From contig OZ220466.1 of the NCBI GenBank assembly GCA_965116055.1, positions 1,550,001 through 1,614,000 of the forward strand: a stretch of DNA of 64,000 bases, read 5' to 3'. The DNA is from Bin55 sp965116055 (GTDB taxonomy: Bacteria > Pseudomonadota > Gammaproteobacteria > Pseudomonadales > Azotimanducaceae). A model generated the notes under the pieces. That model saw only the letters and a program-made list of their open reading frames with translations. It made no database searches and was not told the DNA's origin. Positions 27,833 to 37,567 of this stretch are shown in pieces (the first letter of the stretch is position 1; each line of letters begins with the position of its first letter). The translations under genes and the position numbers were made by a program.

Positions 27833-28573
27833 CTACGAAATGAGGGCGCGTAAGGGTTTATCTAATTGAGCAATTTCATCCTCGCATAATCCTAACCCCA
27901 TCCCACCTACTGGTTTTAGCAAGCGACTACTGTAGTAGCTATTTAGAGCCTTACGGTGTCGATTGAGCGTCGTATTAGCGCCGTTATTGTGCCAGAGAGA
28001 GCCGTCAATCAGCAACATGGATCCTGCAGGCATCTCAACGACCCGGAAGTCTGTATCTTGCTCGACCGGCCGTTGCCATTTGTGACTTTCAGGTACAACG
28101 AGCGTCGCGCCAGTTTCCTCAGTGAAATCGTCCAGCGCTAGTAGTGTATTAACCACGATAGTTGTTTTCGATTTGTCCATCGGATATAGACCGTCGTCTT
28201 GATGAAAGTATCTTGGGGCTTCACGTGGAACGACATCCTTGAGCATTGTTGAGGATAGTTGGGCGACGCCTCCCCATAAATCAAATCGGTGGCGTTCGAA
28301 GTTTCCTGCGAGCACGGCTTCAATGACCGATAAAACAACAGGATTGACGTATAGGTCGTCAAACGCTCGCGTTTTTTTGAATAGTCCCTTGCACATACGA
28401 CCGTAAATCGGGCCATCAATGCCAGGCATGCGAATAGGCGTGGTTTCCATGAGAGCTTCAGCATCGCGTGCTGCGCGACTTAATCGATCGCCTTCAATCA
28501 ATCCTTGAAGAACCGCGAACCCTTGCTCTCGTAGTTGATTGACCGCAGTGGCGGCGTCAGTGTGTTGTGTCAC
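27833..28573 (-). CDS. Phytanoyl-CoA dioxygenase (PhyH) family protein
   Basis: A 246-residue Fe(II)/2-oxoglutarate oxygenase. The metal triad is visible: His and Asp in FHQDDG and the distal His in LWHNNG, followed by an arginine-containing stretch RHRKALNSYY that would bind 2-oxoglutarate. The family hydroxylates diverse small molecules. It is divergent from the acyl-CoA carboxyltransferase gene by about 100 bp. Substrate unknown. Confidence 0.9.
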   Translation of the reverse strand: MTQHTDAATAVNQLREQGFAVLQGLIEGDRLSRAARDAEALMETTPIRMPGIDGPIYGRMCKGLFKKTRAFDDLYVNPVVLSVIEAVLAGNFERHRFDLWGGVAQLSSTMLKDVVPREAPRYFHQDDGLYPMDKSKTTIVVNTLLALDDFTEETGATLVVPESHKWQRPVEQDTDFRVVEMPAGSMLLIDGSLWHNNGANTTLNRHRKALNSYYSSRLLKPVGGMGLGLCEDEIAQLDKPLRALIS

Positions 28574-28677
28574 TCGCTCGACCTGGATATTTACAAATAA
28601 GCGTTAATAAGGAATAGTAGCGAATCGTACTACTTGGAAACGTCATAATCGACATGAGGATATGAGGATTTTGCGCG

Positions 28678-30264
28678 TTGACAACGACGAATAGTGGCGA
28701 AAACAATGACGCTGGATGGCGGCAGGACGTTGATGAGCTCAATCGCCAGATTGAATTTGCTAAACAGCTCGGTGGGAAGGAAAGCGTTGATTTTCACCAT
28801 CGCCGAGGCAAGCTCACCGTACGAGAACGGATCAAGTTGCTTGAAGATCGTGGCAGTTTTCACGAAATAGGCGCGATCGCCGGTACGGCGACTTGGGCCG
28901 AGAATCAGGTCGACACTCTTAAACCAGCTAACTCGGTGATTGGAACCATGCTGATCAACGGTCGAAAAATTGCGTGTGCAGGTGGCGATTTCACCATTCG
29001 AGGCGGTGCGTCCGATGCCGCGATTGGTAATAAAAGCGGCTATGCGGAATTGTTTGCATTGCGCACGCGCATTCCATTTGTGCGTTTGCTTGATGCAACA
29101 GGCGGAAGTGTGCGAACGTTTGAGCAGATAGGTCGAACGTATTTGCCTGGCAACTCAGGAACGAATGTATCGGTTGAGCTCATGCAGGTTGTGCCGGTCG
29201 TATCGGCTGTGCTTGGCTCGGTAGCAGGTTTGCCGGCTGTGCAAGCATGCCTCTGTCATTTCAACGTCATGGTGAAAAATACAAGCCAAGTATTCGTCGC
29301 AGGCCCGAAGGTTGTCGAACAAGCGACCGGGGTGGAGATAGGCAAAGAAGATCTGGGGGACGAACGAATTCAAGTAAAGAATGGCGTCATTATGAATTTG
29401 GCTAAGGACGAAGCCGATGCTATTCAGCAGATTCGCAGGTTTCTTTCCTATCTACCAGCTAATGTTTGGGAGGAACCGCCTATTGAACCGACTCATGACG
29501 ATCCTAAAAGACGGGATGATGCGTTAATTGACCTAGTGCCGCGCAATAGACGACAGATTTACGATCCGAGACGGATTCTCAATGCTGTCTTGGATTTGAA
29601 CAGTTTCTTTGAAATCGGACCACACTATGGGCGTGCCCGAATAACCGGCTTAGCACGCGTTGATGGATATCCGGTGGGCGTGATGGCCAATCACCCGAAG
29701 TTTAACGGCGGTAGCATGGACATCTCGGCCGGAGAGAAAACGATTCGTTTGATTGAATTGTGTGATATGTTTCATTTACCTTTGGTTTACTTCGCTGACG
29801 AACCCGGGTTTTCCGTAGGCCTAACGCAAGAAAAGTTAGGAATCGTGCGGGCAGGGGCTCGTGTTGTAACGACGCTCGCGCAAAGCCGCATGCCGTATAT
29901 CTGCTTTGTGATTCGTCAACTCTATGGCGTCGCTGGTGGTTTACACCAAAGGGCAGGCGATACGCTTTATAGACGATATTGTTGGCCTTCGACGCACGGT
30001 GGTTCGATGCATATTGAAGGCGGGACGGCAATCGCTTACAAACGCGATATCGAATCGGCCGCTGACCCCGAGGTTAAACGACGTGAAATTGAGGCTCGGT
30101 TGCAATCAATCTCTTCACCGTTTCGTAATGCCCATGCATTTGGGATTGAAGAAATCATTGACCCAAGGGACACACGGCCACTTCTCGTGGATTTCGTTCA
30201 CGATGCCTGGCGGATCGTTCGTACGCAAGTAGGACCGAAATCTGGTCCTGCATACACGCCATGA
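28678..30264 (+). CDS. Acyl-CoA carboxylase carboxyltransferase (beta) subunit
   Basis: A 528-residue carboxyltransferase of the propionyl-/methylcrotonyl-CoA carboxylase type. N-terminal half: RRGKLTVRERI, GGDFTIRGGA and the acyl-CoA oxyanion region around LLDATGGSVR; C-terminal half: VGVMANHPKFNGG, DEPGFSVG and biotin-site glycines QRAGD. The start is TTG at 28678 with GAGGA upstream (MTTTNSG). No biotin carboxylase gene is adjacent; the single-chain carboxylase 4 kb downstream has its own carboxyltransferase domain, so the partner of this subunit must be elsewhere or shared. Acyl substrate unknown. Confidence 0.9.
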   Translation: MTTTNSGENNDAGWRQDVDELNRQIEFAKQLGGKESVDFHHRRGKLTVRERIKLLEDRGSFHEIGAIAGTATWAENQVDTLKPANSVIGTMLINGRKIACAGGDFTIRGGASDAAIGNKSGYAELFALRTRIPFVRLLDATGGSVRTFEQIGRTYLPGNSGTNVSVELMQVVPVVSAVLGSVAGLPAVQACLCHFNVMVKNTSQVFVAGPKVVEQATGVEIGKEDLGDERIQVKNGVIMNLAKDEADAIQQIRRFLSYLPANVWEEPPIEPTHDDPKRRDDALIDLVPRNRRQIYDPRRILNAVLDLNSFFEIGPHYGRARITGLARVDGYPVGVMANHPKFNGGSMDISAGEKTIRLIELCDMFHLPLVYFADEPGFSVGLTQEKLGIVRAGARVVTTLAQSRMPYICFVIRQLYGVAGGLHQRAGDTLYRRYCWPSTHGGSMHIEGGTAIAYKRDIESAADPEVKRREIEARLQSISSPFRNAHAFGIEEIIDPRDTRPLLVDFVHDAWRIVRTQVGPKSGPAYTP

Positions 30265-30495
30265 ATGTCTCTACCAAGCAACGAACGCATCCGCCCGATT
30301 GCCACAGCTACGGCGAGATCCACTGGTGGTAAAAAAGAGACTTCAATAGTCATGGCTGCAACCCTTTGGGGTCAGCTCCAAATTGGATCGAGTCATCGGT
30401 CAAGATTAAGCAAAATAGCGTGCTATCCGCCGCCGAAGGCACTCGTGTTAGAGCGAGCCGGGTTACGCTTAGGCCAGTTTATCGTCGAGAATCAA

Positions 30496-30993
30496 ATGAA
30501 AGTAAACAGATGCTATTTGAATTCAATCCTGTTTTGTTTACTTTGCTTGATGGCATTGATTAACGGCTGTAGTTCGGACACTGTTTCGGATAACGAGAAA
30601 GTTACAAGCACAGCATATCTCATGGATCCTAAGCTAAACGATGCATCAGAAGTATTTTGGGACTCGGCGGGATTCATCGATACTTATGAAGGCACTACGG
30701 ATTTGAGTCCAACCACTGAAGCAGGTTGGCAACGCGTCGTGGAGGCAGCCGACGAGATAACGCGGCTCAGTGCGGTACTTCAAGAAGAGCAATATTCGCT
30801 CAATCGTCCAGCGTGGAATGTATTTGCTAAATCATTAGTTACCGCGTCAGATCGCGGTCGACGCGCGGCTGAAAACCGCGATAGCGCTGAACTATTCGAA
30901 GCGGGCGCACAGTTATATCAGGTCTGCGTTGCCTGTCACCAGGCTTTCTGGTCGAACAATCGATTTACGGTAGAGGCAGAGCAAGCGCAGTAG
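30496..30993 (+). CDS. Cytochrome c'-like lipoprotein
   Basis: The ATG at 30496 is chosen over an upstream one at 30265, because it gives a clean lipoprotein signal: a basic MKVNR start, a hydrophobic core and lipobox INGC. The mature domain of about 140 residues is helical, with a single haem-attachment motif CVACH near the C-terminus, the position found in cytochrome c' and c556. It is thus probably a membrane-anchored periplasmic monohaem protein. The 30265-30495 stretch has no coding signals. Confidence 0.75.
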   Translation: MKVNRCYLNSILFCLLCLMALINGCSSDTVSDNEKVTSTAYLMDPKLNDASEVFWDSAGFIDTYEGTTDLSPTTEAGWQRVVEAADEITRLSAVLQEEQYSLNRPAWNVFAKSLVTASDRGRRAAENRDSAELFEAGAQLYQVCVACHQAFWSNNRFTVEAEQAQ

Positions 30994-31010
30994 CAGTTGC
31001 CAGTTAGCCT

Positions 31011-32264
31011 TTAGGCTGGCCCTTCATTTAGTTCTTCCTGAAGCATCTCAGTATTAGGCTCAGTCCCCCATCCTGGCCTTTTTGGAAGTTGGAGCATGCC
31101 ATTGATGAACTCCGGTTCGTGTGTAAAGATGCTTGCGTCCTCAGGAATACGATCTATGTCCGTTTCCATGATTTTTAGATTGGGTACGGTAGCGCAGAAA
31201 TGCGCGCTGATCATGGTCGAAAGATGTCCGTAATAGTTATGAGGCGCCACATTCACTTGAAATGCATCCGCTGCGGACGCGATCTTTAACGATTGCCATG
31301 CGCCGATCCAAACCACATCAATGATTGCTACATCAAGCGCCTCGGCTTGAAAGTAAGGTAAAAATTCGACCAAGCCGGTGAGCGATTCGCAACCGCTTAC
31401 CGTAAACGGGCTTTGTTGGCGAATGGTGGCAAGGGCGCGCGGATAGGGCGTGTCAATTTCAACCCAGAATATGTCTAGATCTTCCAATGCGCGAAGGATT
31501 TTTAGATAGCCTTCGGTGCGAGCGTTGTAATTCAGATCAAGCAGTATGTCTACATCTGGGCCACAGCCTTGACGAAAAGCTTCAAGGTACTCCACCAAAC
31601 CATCAAGTACATAACGGGGTGGAGTGCGTGATGGATCGTCGTTGCGGTTGAACCCAGGCGACCAGCCGACCAGTCCGCGATCGGTTTGGCGATAGATATT
31701 GGTTTTTAACGCGGTGAATCCTTTCTCCGCAACTTCGCGTCCAAGATCCTTTACGTCTTTTAGATCCTTTACTGCAGTGCGATAGTCGTTCGGTCTGGAG
31801 ATTCGCCACGTACCGCAATGGGACCAATAGACTCGAATCTCGTTGCGGACTTTGCCGCCGAGTATTTCGTAACAAGGCACGTCGAAATACTTGGCTTTCG
31901 CATCAAGAATAGCGTTTTCTATCGCGCCGATAGCACGCGGTAAAACACCGTACAGTGACTGTCTTGCCGTTGCTGCGAGACGGGCATAGATGCCTTCGTG
32001 ATTAATCGCATCCTGGCCGACGGCAACTCTCGCTAAGCGGTTGATTGCTAGTGTAACTCCGACGGCGTCGAACCCTTCATCGTATTCACTCCAGCCGGTT
32101 GTACCATCCTCAAGCGTTAGGCGCACGAAATGGTAGTGACGCCAGCCAGCAGGACAGTGAAAGGTCTTGATTTCTTTTATTTTCACGACACGAGTGAATT
32201 CATACTTATTCGTTGCGACATAGCAAGACCAGGGGTGATCATACAGAGATCGCCGAGGGGTCAC
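31011..32264 (-). CDS. Mandelate racemase/muconate lactonizing enzyme family protein
   Basis: A 417-residue enolase-superfamily member. After an N-terminal capping domain (KIKEIKTFHCPAGWR), the barrel holds a lysine in ALKTNIYR, the metal ligands Asp in LLDLNYN, Glu in FWVEIDT and Glu in SGCES, and an Asn/His pair in NVAPHNYYG. It is a typical acid-sugar dehydratase or racemase; substrate not predictable. The first 27 residues may not be translated, since a GTG inside (VKIKEIK) also fits. It is convergent with the lipoprotein gene by 17 bp. Confidence 0.88.
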   Translation of the reverse strand: MTPRRSLYDHPWSCYVATNKYEFTRVVKIKEIKTFHCPAGWRHYHFVRLTLEDGTTGWSEYDEGFDAVGVTLAINRLARVAVGQDAINHEGIYARLAATARQSLYGVLPRAIGAIENAILDAKAKYFDVPCYEILGGKVRNEIRVYWSHCGTWRISRPNDYRTAVKDLKDVKDLGREVAEKGFTALKTNIYRQTDRGLVGWSPGFNRNDDPSRTPPRYVLDGLVEYLEAFRQGCGPDVDILLDLNYNARTEGYLKILRALEDLDIFWVEIDTPYPRALATIRQQSPFTVSGCESLTGLVEFLPYFQAEALDVAIIDVVWIGAWQSLKIASAADAFQVNVAPHNYYGHLSTMISAHFCATVPNLKIMETDIDRIPEDASIFTHEPEFINGMLQLPKRPGWGTEPNTEMLQEELNEGPA

Positions 32265-32378
32265 TACCAGATCATTTTAGTGTAGCCGCTGGCTCTTAAA
32301 GCTGATGGTCAAAGGTATTACTCGAATGCTATTTCTTGAGCATCAGGCTCAATATGCATTATGCATTCTGGAAAATAG

Positions 32379-32825
32379 TTACTTCCTAACTCGAAGACAA
32401 TCATTGCTAGCTCCCAACATGCTGAGCCAATGGTTCGCATATTTGGCATATTCCATATCTTTGGCAAGCATACGATACACGTAAATCTTGCTTTTCATAT
32501 ACGACGAGCAATCAACATCGTACAAATGGTCATCAACAGCCAATTTACAGTCGAAGCCATCATGGATCATCCTAGGTCGCACGAAGATGGTAGCTGTCGC
32601 GAAATATTCATAGTCGTAGCCGAACTCCTGACAAATGACAAACTCGTTTGAGTCGAATTGAATGTGTTTTCCATAATCACAGCCTTCAAACTCCTCAATA
32701 CGTTCACTGCCTACGATGACGTACCCAACCATATCTTTCAAGTCATCTTCAAGGCCTATGGGATATGTATGCACAGCCGCAAAAATAGCCATTGGGACTA
32801 CAAGCCATACGATGGGTGATTTCAT
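32379..32825 (-). CDS. Secreted protein of unknown function
   Basis: A protein of 148 residues starting at the ATG at 32825, because AAGGAG lies 4 bases before it; the longer start at 32840 lacks a site. It begins MKSPIVWLVVPMAIFAAVHT, a signal peptide or anchor. The mature part is acidic with several cysteines (EGCDYG, VICQEF, FDCKL, DVDCSS) that could form disulfides in the periplasm. No domain was recognised. Confidence 0.6.
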   Translation of the reverse strand: MKSPIVWLVVPMAIFAAVHTYPIGLEDDLKDMVGYVIVGSERIEEFEGCDYGKHIQFDSNEFVICQEFGYDYEYFATATIFVRPRMIHDGFDCKLAVDDHLYDVDCSSYMKSKIYVYRMLAKDMEYAKYANHWLSMLGASNDCLRVRK

Positions 32826-32840
32826 CTTGCTCCTTTCCAT

Positions 32841-33156
32841 TTCATAACCTGTTTGTTTAGGGGGAACCTTTCAAAACGTCACGAGCGATTCATAATCAAA
32901 CGACTCATAACGAAAATTAATGAAATCAAAGTATTATGCGATCACAGAGGCAATGGGAAATGGCATTTGACTGGGTCTGGGATGTGGCGATAAAACTTGA
33001 ATGAAAGCGATGAGAAAACCAATTCGCATCTCAAGGCAAATAAATTACTAACCTTAACTCATCAATCCCCTCTCACTGATACATGACTTCTAGGCACAAT
33101 CAAGCATTCGCAGCAATCAGTCTATTTCAATTGACGCAGCTGGATAGAGTAAATCG
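32841..33156. other. Intergenic region before the nucleoside hydrolase gene
   Basis: About 316 bp with divergent flanking genes and no ORF of note. No promoter motif stands out. Nothing else seen. Confidence 0.4.
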
Positions 33157-34080
33157 TTGAATCAAACTCGCATGATCATTGATACGGATCCCGGTCATGA
33201 CGATGCAATCGCGCTCGTCCTTGCTCACCGGTATGCCGAAGTGATCGGTATCACTACGGTGGCCGGTAATACCAGTATCCAACATGCTACGCGTAATGCT
33301 CTACGCATTTGCGATTTAGTAGGCGCCGATACGCCTGTATACCAGGGTGCCACTTCACCTCTTAGCGCTAAGGCCGTGTTTGCTAGCGAAGTTCACGGTA
33401 AGGACGGCCTTGGCAATATACCTTTGCCAGACCCTAGTCGTCAAACAGCAGGTGAAAATGCGGTAGAGTACTTACTGGACATGGCCGAACAGGATGTTTG
33501 GGTGGTTGCCATCGGTCCGTTAACGAATATCGCCCAAGCGCTTATCCGTGACGCCGACTGGTTGAAAAGACTTGCGGGTATATCCTTGATGGGTGGGTCC
33601 ACGCATATCGGCAATGTCACTCCGTGCGCTGAATTCAATGTGTATTTCGACCCTGAAGCGGCTGATGTCGTGTTTAGCGCAGAAGGCAATCTCATGATGT
33701 CTGGTCTAAATCTCACAAATCAGGTGCAGATCTCACAGACAGATATATCCCAAATACACCACAGTACCTCGCCTTCACCGCTTGCGCAATTTGCTGAACA
33801 GAATTTCACCCAATTGCTCGCAAGTATTCGCCAGTTGACCGGTTCGGATGAAGTGGCTATGCATGACCCATGTGCTTTGCTTGCGGTCACCCACCCTCAT
33901 TGGTTCCACTTCGAGCCTAGGGATGTAAAGGTTGAGTTGGTTGGTACCCACACGCGAGGTATGACAGTCGTAGATGAGAGAAGCCGGCCCAGCGGGTCTC
34001 TAAACCAAATTCAAGTTGGCTATCGCGCAAGTGCCACTGAGATTAAACAACTGATCTTTCATGCGCTTTTCGATACGTAG
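33157..34080 (+). CDS. Inosine/uridine-preferring nucleoside hydrolase
   Basis: A 307-residue enzyme hydrolysing the N-glycosidic bond of ribonucleosides. It starts with the diagnostic calcium-binding DTDPGHDD, later TTVAGNTS, HGKDGL, IGPLTNIA and the C-terminal MHDPCA. Start is TTG at 33157, or ATG at 33172 (MIIDTDPG), which would be a minimal N-terminus; family members usually start close to the DTDPG motif, so the ATG is equally possible. It lies 78 bp before the acyl-CoA carboxylase, same strand. Confidence 0.93.
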   Translation: MNQTRMIIDTDPGHDDAIALVLAHRYAEVIGITTVAGNTSIQHATRNALRICDLVGADTPVYQGATSPLSAKAVFASEVHGKDGLGNIPLPDPSRQTAGENAVEYLLDMAEQDVWVVAIGPLTNIAQALIRDADWLKRLAGISLMGGSTHIGNVTPCAEFNVYFDPEAADVVFSAEGNLMMSGLNLTNQVQISQTDISQIHHSTSPSPLAQFAEQNFTQLLASIRQLTGSDEVAMHDPCALLAVTHPHWFHFEPRDVKVELVGTHTRGMTVVDERSRPSGSLNQIQVGYRASATEIKQLIFHALFDT

Positions 34081-34121
34081 AACTGCATTCACCCTATAGC
34101 CATTTGTAAATCCGATAATAA

Positions 34122-34137
34122 AATCGAACGTTCGATT
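34122..34137. promoter_or_regulatory. 16-bp perfect palindrome before the acyl-CoA carboxylase gene
   Basis: AATCGAACGTTCGATT lies 21 bp before the ATG at 34159. It is a perfect inverted repeat in the place of a repressor operator. Sites of this form, with AAC-GTT cores, are typical of TetR-family regulators of acyl-CoA metabolism; no regulator gene is beside it. Function is inferred. Confidence 0.5.
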
Positions 34138-34158
34138 ATTGCGAACAATGCACTATCA

Positions 34159-37100
34159 ATGCCCATCAAACGACTGCTCATCGCCAATCGTGGTGAGATT
34201 GCCATTCGGATCGCCCATGCTGCAAACGATTTAGCAATTTCTACGGTCTCTGTCTTTTCTACCGATGACGCTTCAAGCCTTCATGTTCAATCAACCGATG
34301 AATCGATTGGGCTCAAGCAGTCTGGTATTGCGGCGTACCTTGATATTGAGCAACTAGTGGCCAGAGCGAAGAAAACGCATTGTGACGCAATTCACCCGGG
34401 CTATGGTTTTCTGTCTGAAAGTGCCGATTTCGCGCATGCAGTTGAAGATGCTGGTCTAGTTTTCGTCGGTCCTTCTCCAGCGACGCTCGCCTTATGCGGG
34501 GATAAATCCAAGGCGCGCAAGACGGCTGCTGCCGTCAACGTGCCAGTGCTTCCTGGCACAGAACAGGCTACCTCGCTCAAGGAGGTAAAAAGTTTCTACC
34601 GCTCGCTTGGCGCCAAGCGCCCCATCATGATTAAGGCGATTGCTGGCGGTGGCGGTCGTGGTACGCGAGTTGTTGCCGATATTGATGAAATTGAAGAGGC
34701 TTATAAGCGTTGTCAGTCTGAAGCTGAAAGCGCATTCGGCAATGGGGATCTCTACGTTGAACAACTCATTGAGAACGCACGCCATGTCGAAGTGCAGGTG
34801 GTCGGCGACGGTCGGGGTCATGCTGTGCATTTTCATACACGCGAGTGTAGCGTCCAACGACGCCACCAAAAACTCATTGAGGTTGCGCCCGCATTCGGCG
34901 TAAGCGCCACAACGCTTGCTGCTATCGAATCGGCTGCAGTCAAGATCGCGAAAGCTGTGGAGTATCGAAATCTCGGTACATTTGAATTCCTGATTGATGC
35001 AGACAACCCTGAAAAGTACGTATTCATCGAGGCTAATGCACGGTTGCAGGTCGAACACACCGTCACTGAAGAGGTCACGGGTTTGGACTTGGTGCAAACC
35101 CAACTCCGTCTAGCCGGAGGTGAAACCTTCGAAGATCTCAATCTAGATGCGTGGTCGGAACACGGCACGATCGGTTTTGCCATACAGTGCCGCATTAATA
35201 TGGAAGAAATAACGGCAACTGGCGATGTTCGACCTGCTGGAGGAACTATTTCACGTTATGAAATGCCCACCGGACCGAGAATTCGCGTGGATGGATTTGG
35301 TTATAGCGGATACACGACTTCACCTAATTTCGACTCATTGCTCTGCAAGATTGTCGTTTCTAGCCGTTCTGATGACTTCAATCTTGCTGTAGATCGCGTC
35401 AAACGAAGTTTGGCCAATTGTCATATTGAAGGTATTCGGACCAACCAAATATTCCTACAACAAATACTCGAATCGGATGGCTTCAGTGAAGGACGCATAA
35501 CGACCCGATGGATCGACCAGAACATCGCGAATCTAGTCGAACGTACGGAGCAAGCGCAACGCGAGGCGGAAGCGGAAGACGACACGACGGCAGGCCTTGC
35601 AGGAGGTCAAGTCGATACCAAGGATCCGCTTGCATTATTTGAATACGCCGATGCTGTCAAGAAGGCGAAATTAGCGCGCGCGGAGCAAGAAGAAGAATCT
35701 AACGATGCAGCGAGTTTGTTGGCAGCCGACGGTTCGATAGGGCAACCTGCGCCGATTCAAGGCACCATTGTCGAAGTGAAAGTACAAGAAGGGGACGCTG
35801 TCGCCGCGGGCCAAGAACTTGTCGTCATGGAGGCTATGAAGATGGAACATGTCATAAGCGCAAGCACGAGCGGCATTGTGCGACGGGTTGCCATCGAAGT
35901 CGGCAAGGTGATACAGGAAGGACACCCACTGGTGTTTGTCGAGCAGGCTGATGTTGATGTGGAAGGGCAGGAGGGCGAGACTGCTGTCGATCTTGATCTT
36001 ATTCGCGACGATTTACAGGAAACCTTTAACCGCCGCAAGTGGATATACGATGAAAATCGCCCGAAGGCGATGGAACGACGAGCACGCACGCAACAACAAA
36101 CGGCGCGGAAGAACATCAACGATCTTTGCGACGAGGGGAGTTTTATCGAGTATGGCCCGTTGGTATTAGCGGCACAGCGTCGCCGTCGCTCCGAACAGTG
36201 GCTGCGAGAAAACACGCCAGCGGACGGTTTGATTTGCGGCGTAGGCACTGTAAACGCAGATAAATTTTCAGAACACGACGCACGATGCGTGGCAGTGGCT
36301 TACGACTACACAGTATTCGCTGGCACGCAGGGTCATAAGAACCACTATAAGCAGGATCGCATCTTTGAACTTGCAAACCGCTTCAACCTGCCTGTTATTT
36401 TGTTTAGCGAAGGTGGCGGTGGCCGCCCTGGCGACACCGACGGTAGTGGTGGCGTTGGAATGGATACCTACACGTTTACGCAGTGGTCCAAGCTCTCAGC
36501 GCGCGTGCCGCTTGTTGGTGTAAATTCTGGGCGGTGTTTCGCCGGCAATACCGCATTGCTGGGATGTTGCGATGTGATCATCGCAACAAAGCAATCTACT
36601 ATCGCGATGGGCGGCCCAGCCATGATTGAAGGTGGTGGGTTGGGCATCTACACGCCGGAGGAAGTCGGCCCGATGTCGTTTCAAGTACCGAATGGTGTGG
36701 TTGACATCATCGTTGATGATGAAGCCGAATTGATCAGTACGGCGAAGAAATATATCTCGTATTTTCAGGGATCCGTAGCCGACTGGGAGTCGCCAGATCA
36801 ACGCAAGCTGAGACACGCGGTGCCAGAAAACCGATTGCGTATGTACAACGTTCGCGAAGTCATCCACACGCTTGCAGACATCGACTCAGTTCTGGAGATT
36901 CGCGAAAACTTTGGCATTGGCATCGTGACGTGCTTTCTACGCATCGAAGGAAAACCTTTCGGGTTAATCGCGAACAATGCACACCATCTCGCAGGTGCAA
37001 TCGATTCTGATGCCGCGGATAAGGCAGCTCGGTTCTTGCAGCTTTGCGATGCGTTCGACATTCCTGTGATCAGCATCATGGACTGTCCCGGCATCATGGT

Positions 37101-37557
37101 TGGACCGGATGTCGAGAAACTAGCGTTGGTGCGCCATAGCTGTCGCCTCTTCAATACGGGTGCGAATCTCACGGTGCCAATCTTTGGTGTCATCATCCGG
37201 AAAGCGTATGGACTTGGCGTACAAGCTATGTGTGGCGGCTCATCCAGGGTGCCATTCTTCTGTATAGCATGGCCGACTGCCGAGTTCGCAGGTATGAATA
37301 TTGAAGGTTCGGTAAAGCTTGGTTATCGCAACGAGCTTATGGCATTAAAGACTGCCGAGGAACGTATCGAACGATTTGACGAGATGGTGGCCAGTTCTTA
37401 CGAGCGCGCGAAAGCCGTTAACTCCGCGACGTACTTTGGGGTTGACGATGTCATTGATCCTGCTGAAACGCGCAGCTGGATCGTCCGTGGTATGAAAAGC
37501 TTGCCAGAGCAAACCCCGCGCGAAACCAAGAAGCGACCGTACATTGACACTTGGTAA
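34159..37557 (+). CDS. Single-chain biotin-dependent acyl-CoA carboxylase
   Basis: A 1132-residue fusion. Order: biotin carboxylase (about 1-460) with ANRGEIAIRI, HPGYGFLSE, GGGGRGTRVV and EANARLQVEH; biotin carrier domain with the biotinyl lysine at residue 561 in EAMKMEH; then both halves of a carboxyltransferase (about 620-1110) with EGGGGRPGDTD, GPAMIEGGG and CPGIMVGPD. The same order occurs in the single-chain long-chain acyl-CoA carboxylases (homohexamers of about 120 kDa). It should carboxylate one or more acyl-CoAs using bicarbonate and ATP. A palindrome just upstream suggests repressor control. Substrate range is inferred from length and order only. Confidence 0.92.
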   Translation: MPIKRLLIANRGEIAIRIAHAANDLAISTVSVFSTDDASSLHVQSTDESIGLKQSGIAAYLDIEQLVARAKKTHCDAIHPGYGFLSESADFAHAVEDAGLVFVGPSPATLALCGDKSKARKTAAAVNVPVLPGTEQATSLKEVKSFYRSLGAKRPIMIKAIAGGGGRGTRVVADIDEIEEAYKRCQSEAESAFGNGDLYVEQLIENARHVEVQVVGDGRGHAVHFHTRECSVQRRHQKLIEVAPAFGVSATTLAAIESAAVKIAKAVEYRNLGTFEFLIDADNPEKYVFIEANARLQVEHTVTEEVTGLDLVQTQLRLAGGETFEDLNLDAWSEHGTIGFAIQCRINMEEITATGDVRPAGGTISRYEMPTGPRIRVDGFGYSGYTTSPNFDSLLCKIVVSSRSDDFNLAVDRVKRSLANCHIEGIRTNQIFLQQILESDGFSEGRITTRWIDQNIANLVERTEQAQREAEAEDDTTAGLAGGQVDTKDPLALFEYADAVKKAKLARAEQEEESNDAASLLAADGSIGQPAPIQGTIVEVKVQEGDAVAAGQELVVMEAMKMEHVISASTSGIVRRVAIEVGKVIQEGHPLVFVEQADVDVEGQEGETAVDLDLIRDDLQETFNRRKWIYDENRPKAMERRARTQQQTARKNINDLCDEGSFIEYGPLVLAAQRRRRSEQWLRENTPADGLICGVGTVNADKFSEHDARCVAVAYDYTVFAGTQGHKNHYKQDRIFELANRFNLPVILFSEGGGGRPGDTDGSGGVGMDTYTFTQWSKLSARVPLVGVNSGRCFAGNTALLGCCDVIIATKQSTIAMGGPAMIEGGGLGIYTPEEVGPMSFQVPNGVVDIIVDDEAELISTAKKYISYFQGSVADWESPDQRKLRHAVPENRLRMYNVREVIHTLADIDSVLEIRENFGIGIVTCFLRIEGKPFGLIANNAHHLAGAIDSDAADKAARFLQLCDAFDIPVISIMDCPGIMVGPDVEKLALVRHSCRLFNTGANLTVPIFGVIIRKAYGLGVQAMCGGSSRVPFFCIAWPTAEFAGMNIEGSVKLGYRNELMALKTAEERIERFDEMVASSYERAKAVNSATYFGVDDVIDPAETRSWIVRGMKSLPEQTPRETKKRPYIDTW

Positions 37558-37567
37558 TACGCTAAGT

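Noticed and set aside
28615..28632. Imperfect palindrome TAGTAGCGAATCGTACTA between phyH and the carboxyltransferase gene
   Set aside because: Only the outer five bases and a short inner core pair; too weak to call an operator without other instances.
30265..30495. N-terminal extension of the cytochrome c'-like protein
   Set aside because: The 77 extra residues have no structure and would bury the lipoprotein signal; the internal ATG at 30496 is preferred.
34492..35103. 203-codon minus-strand ORF inside the carboxylase gene
   Set aside because: Lies opposite the biotin carboxylase domain; no promoter or recognisable product.
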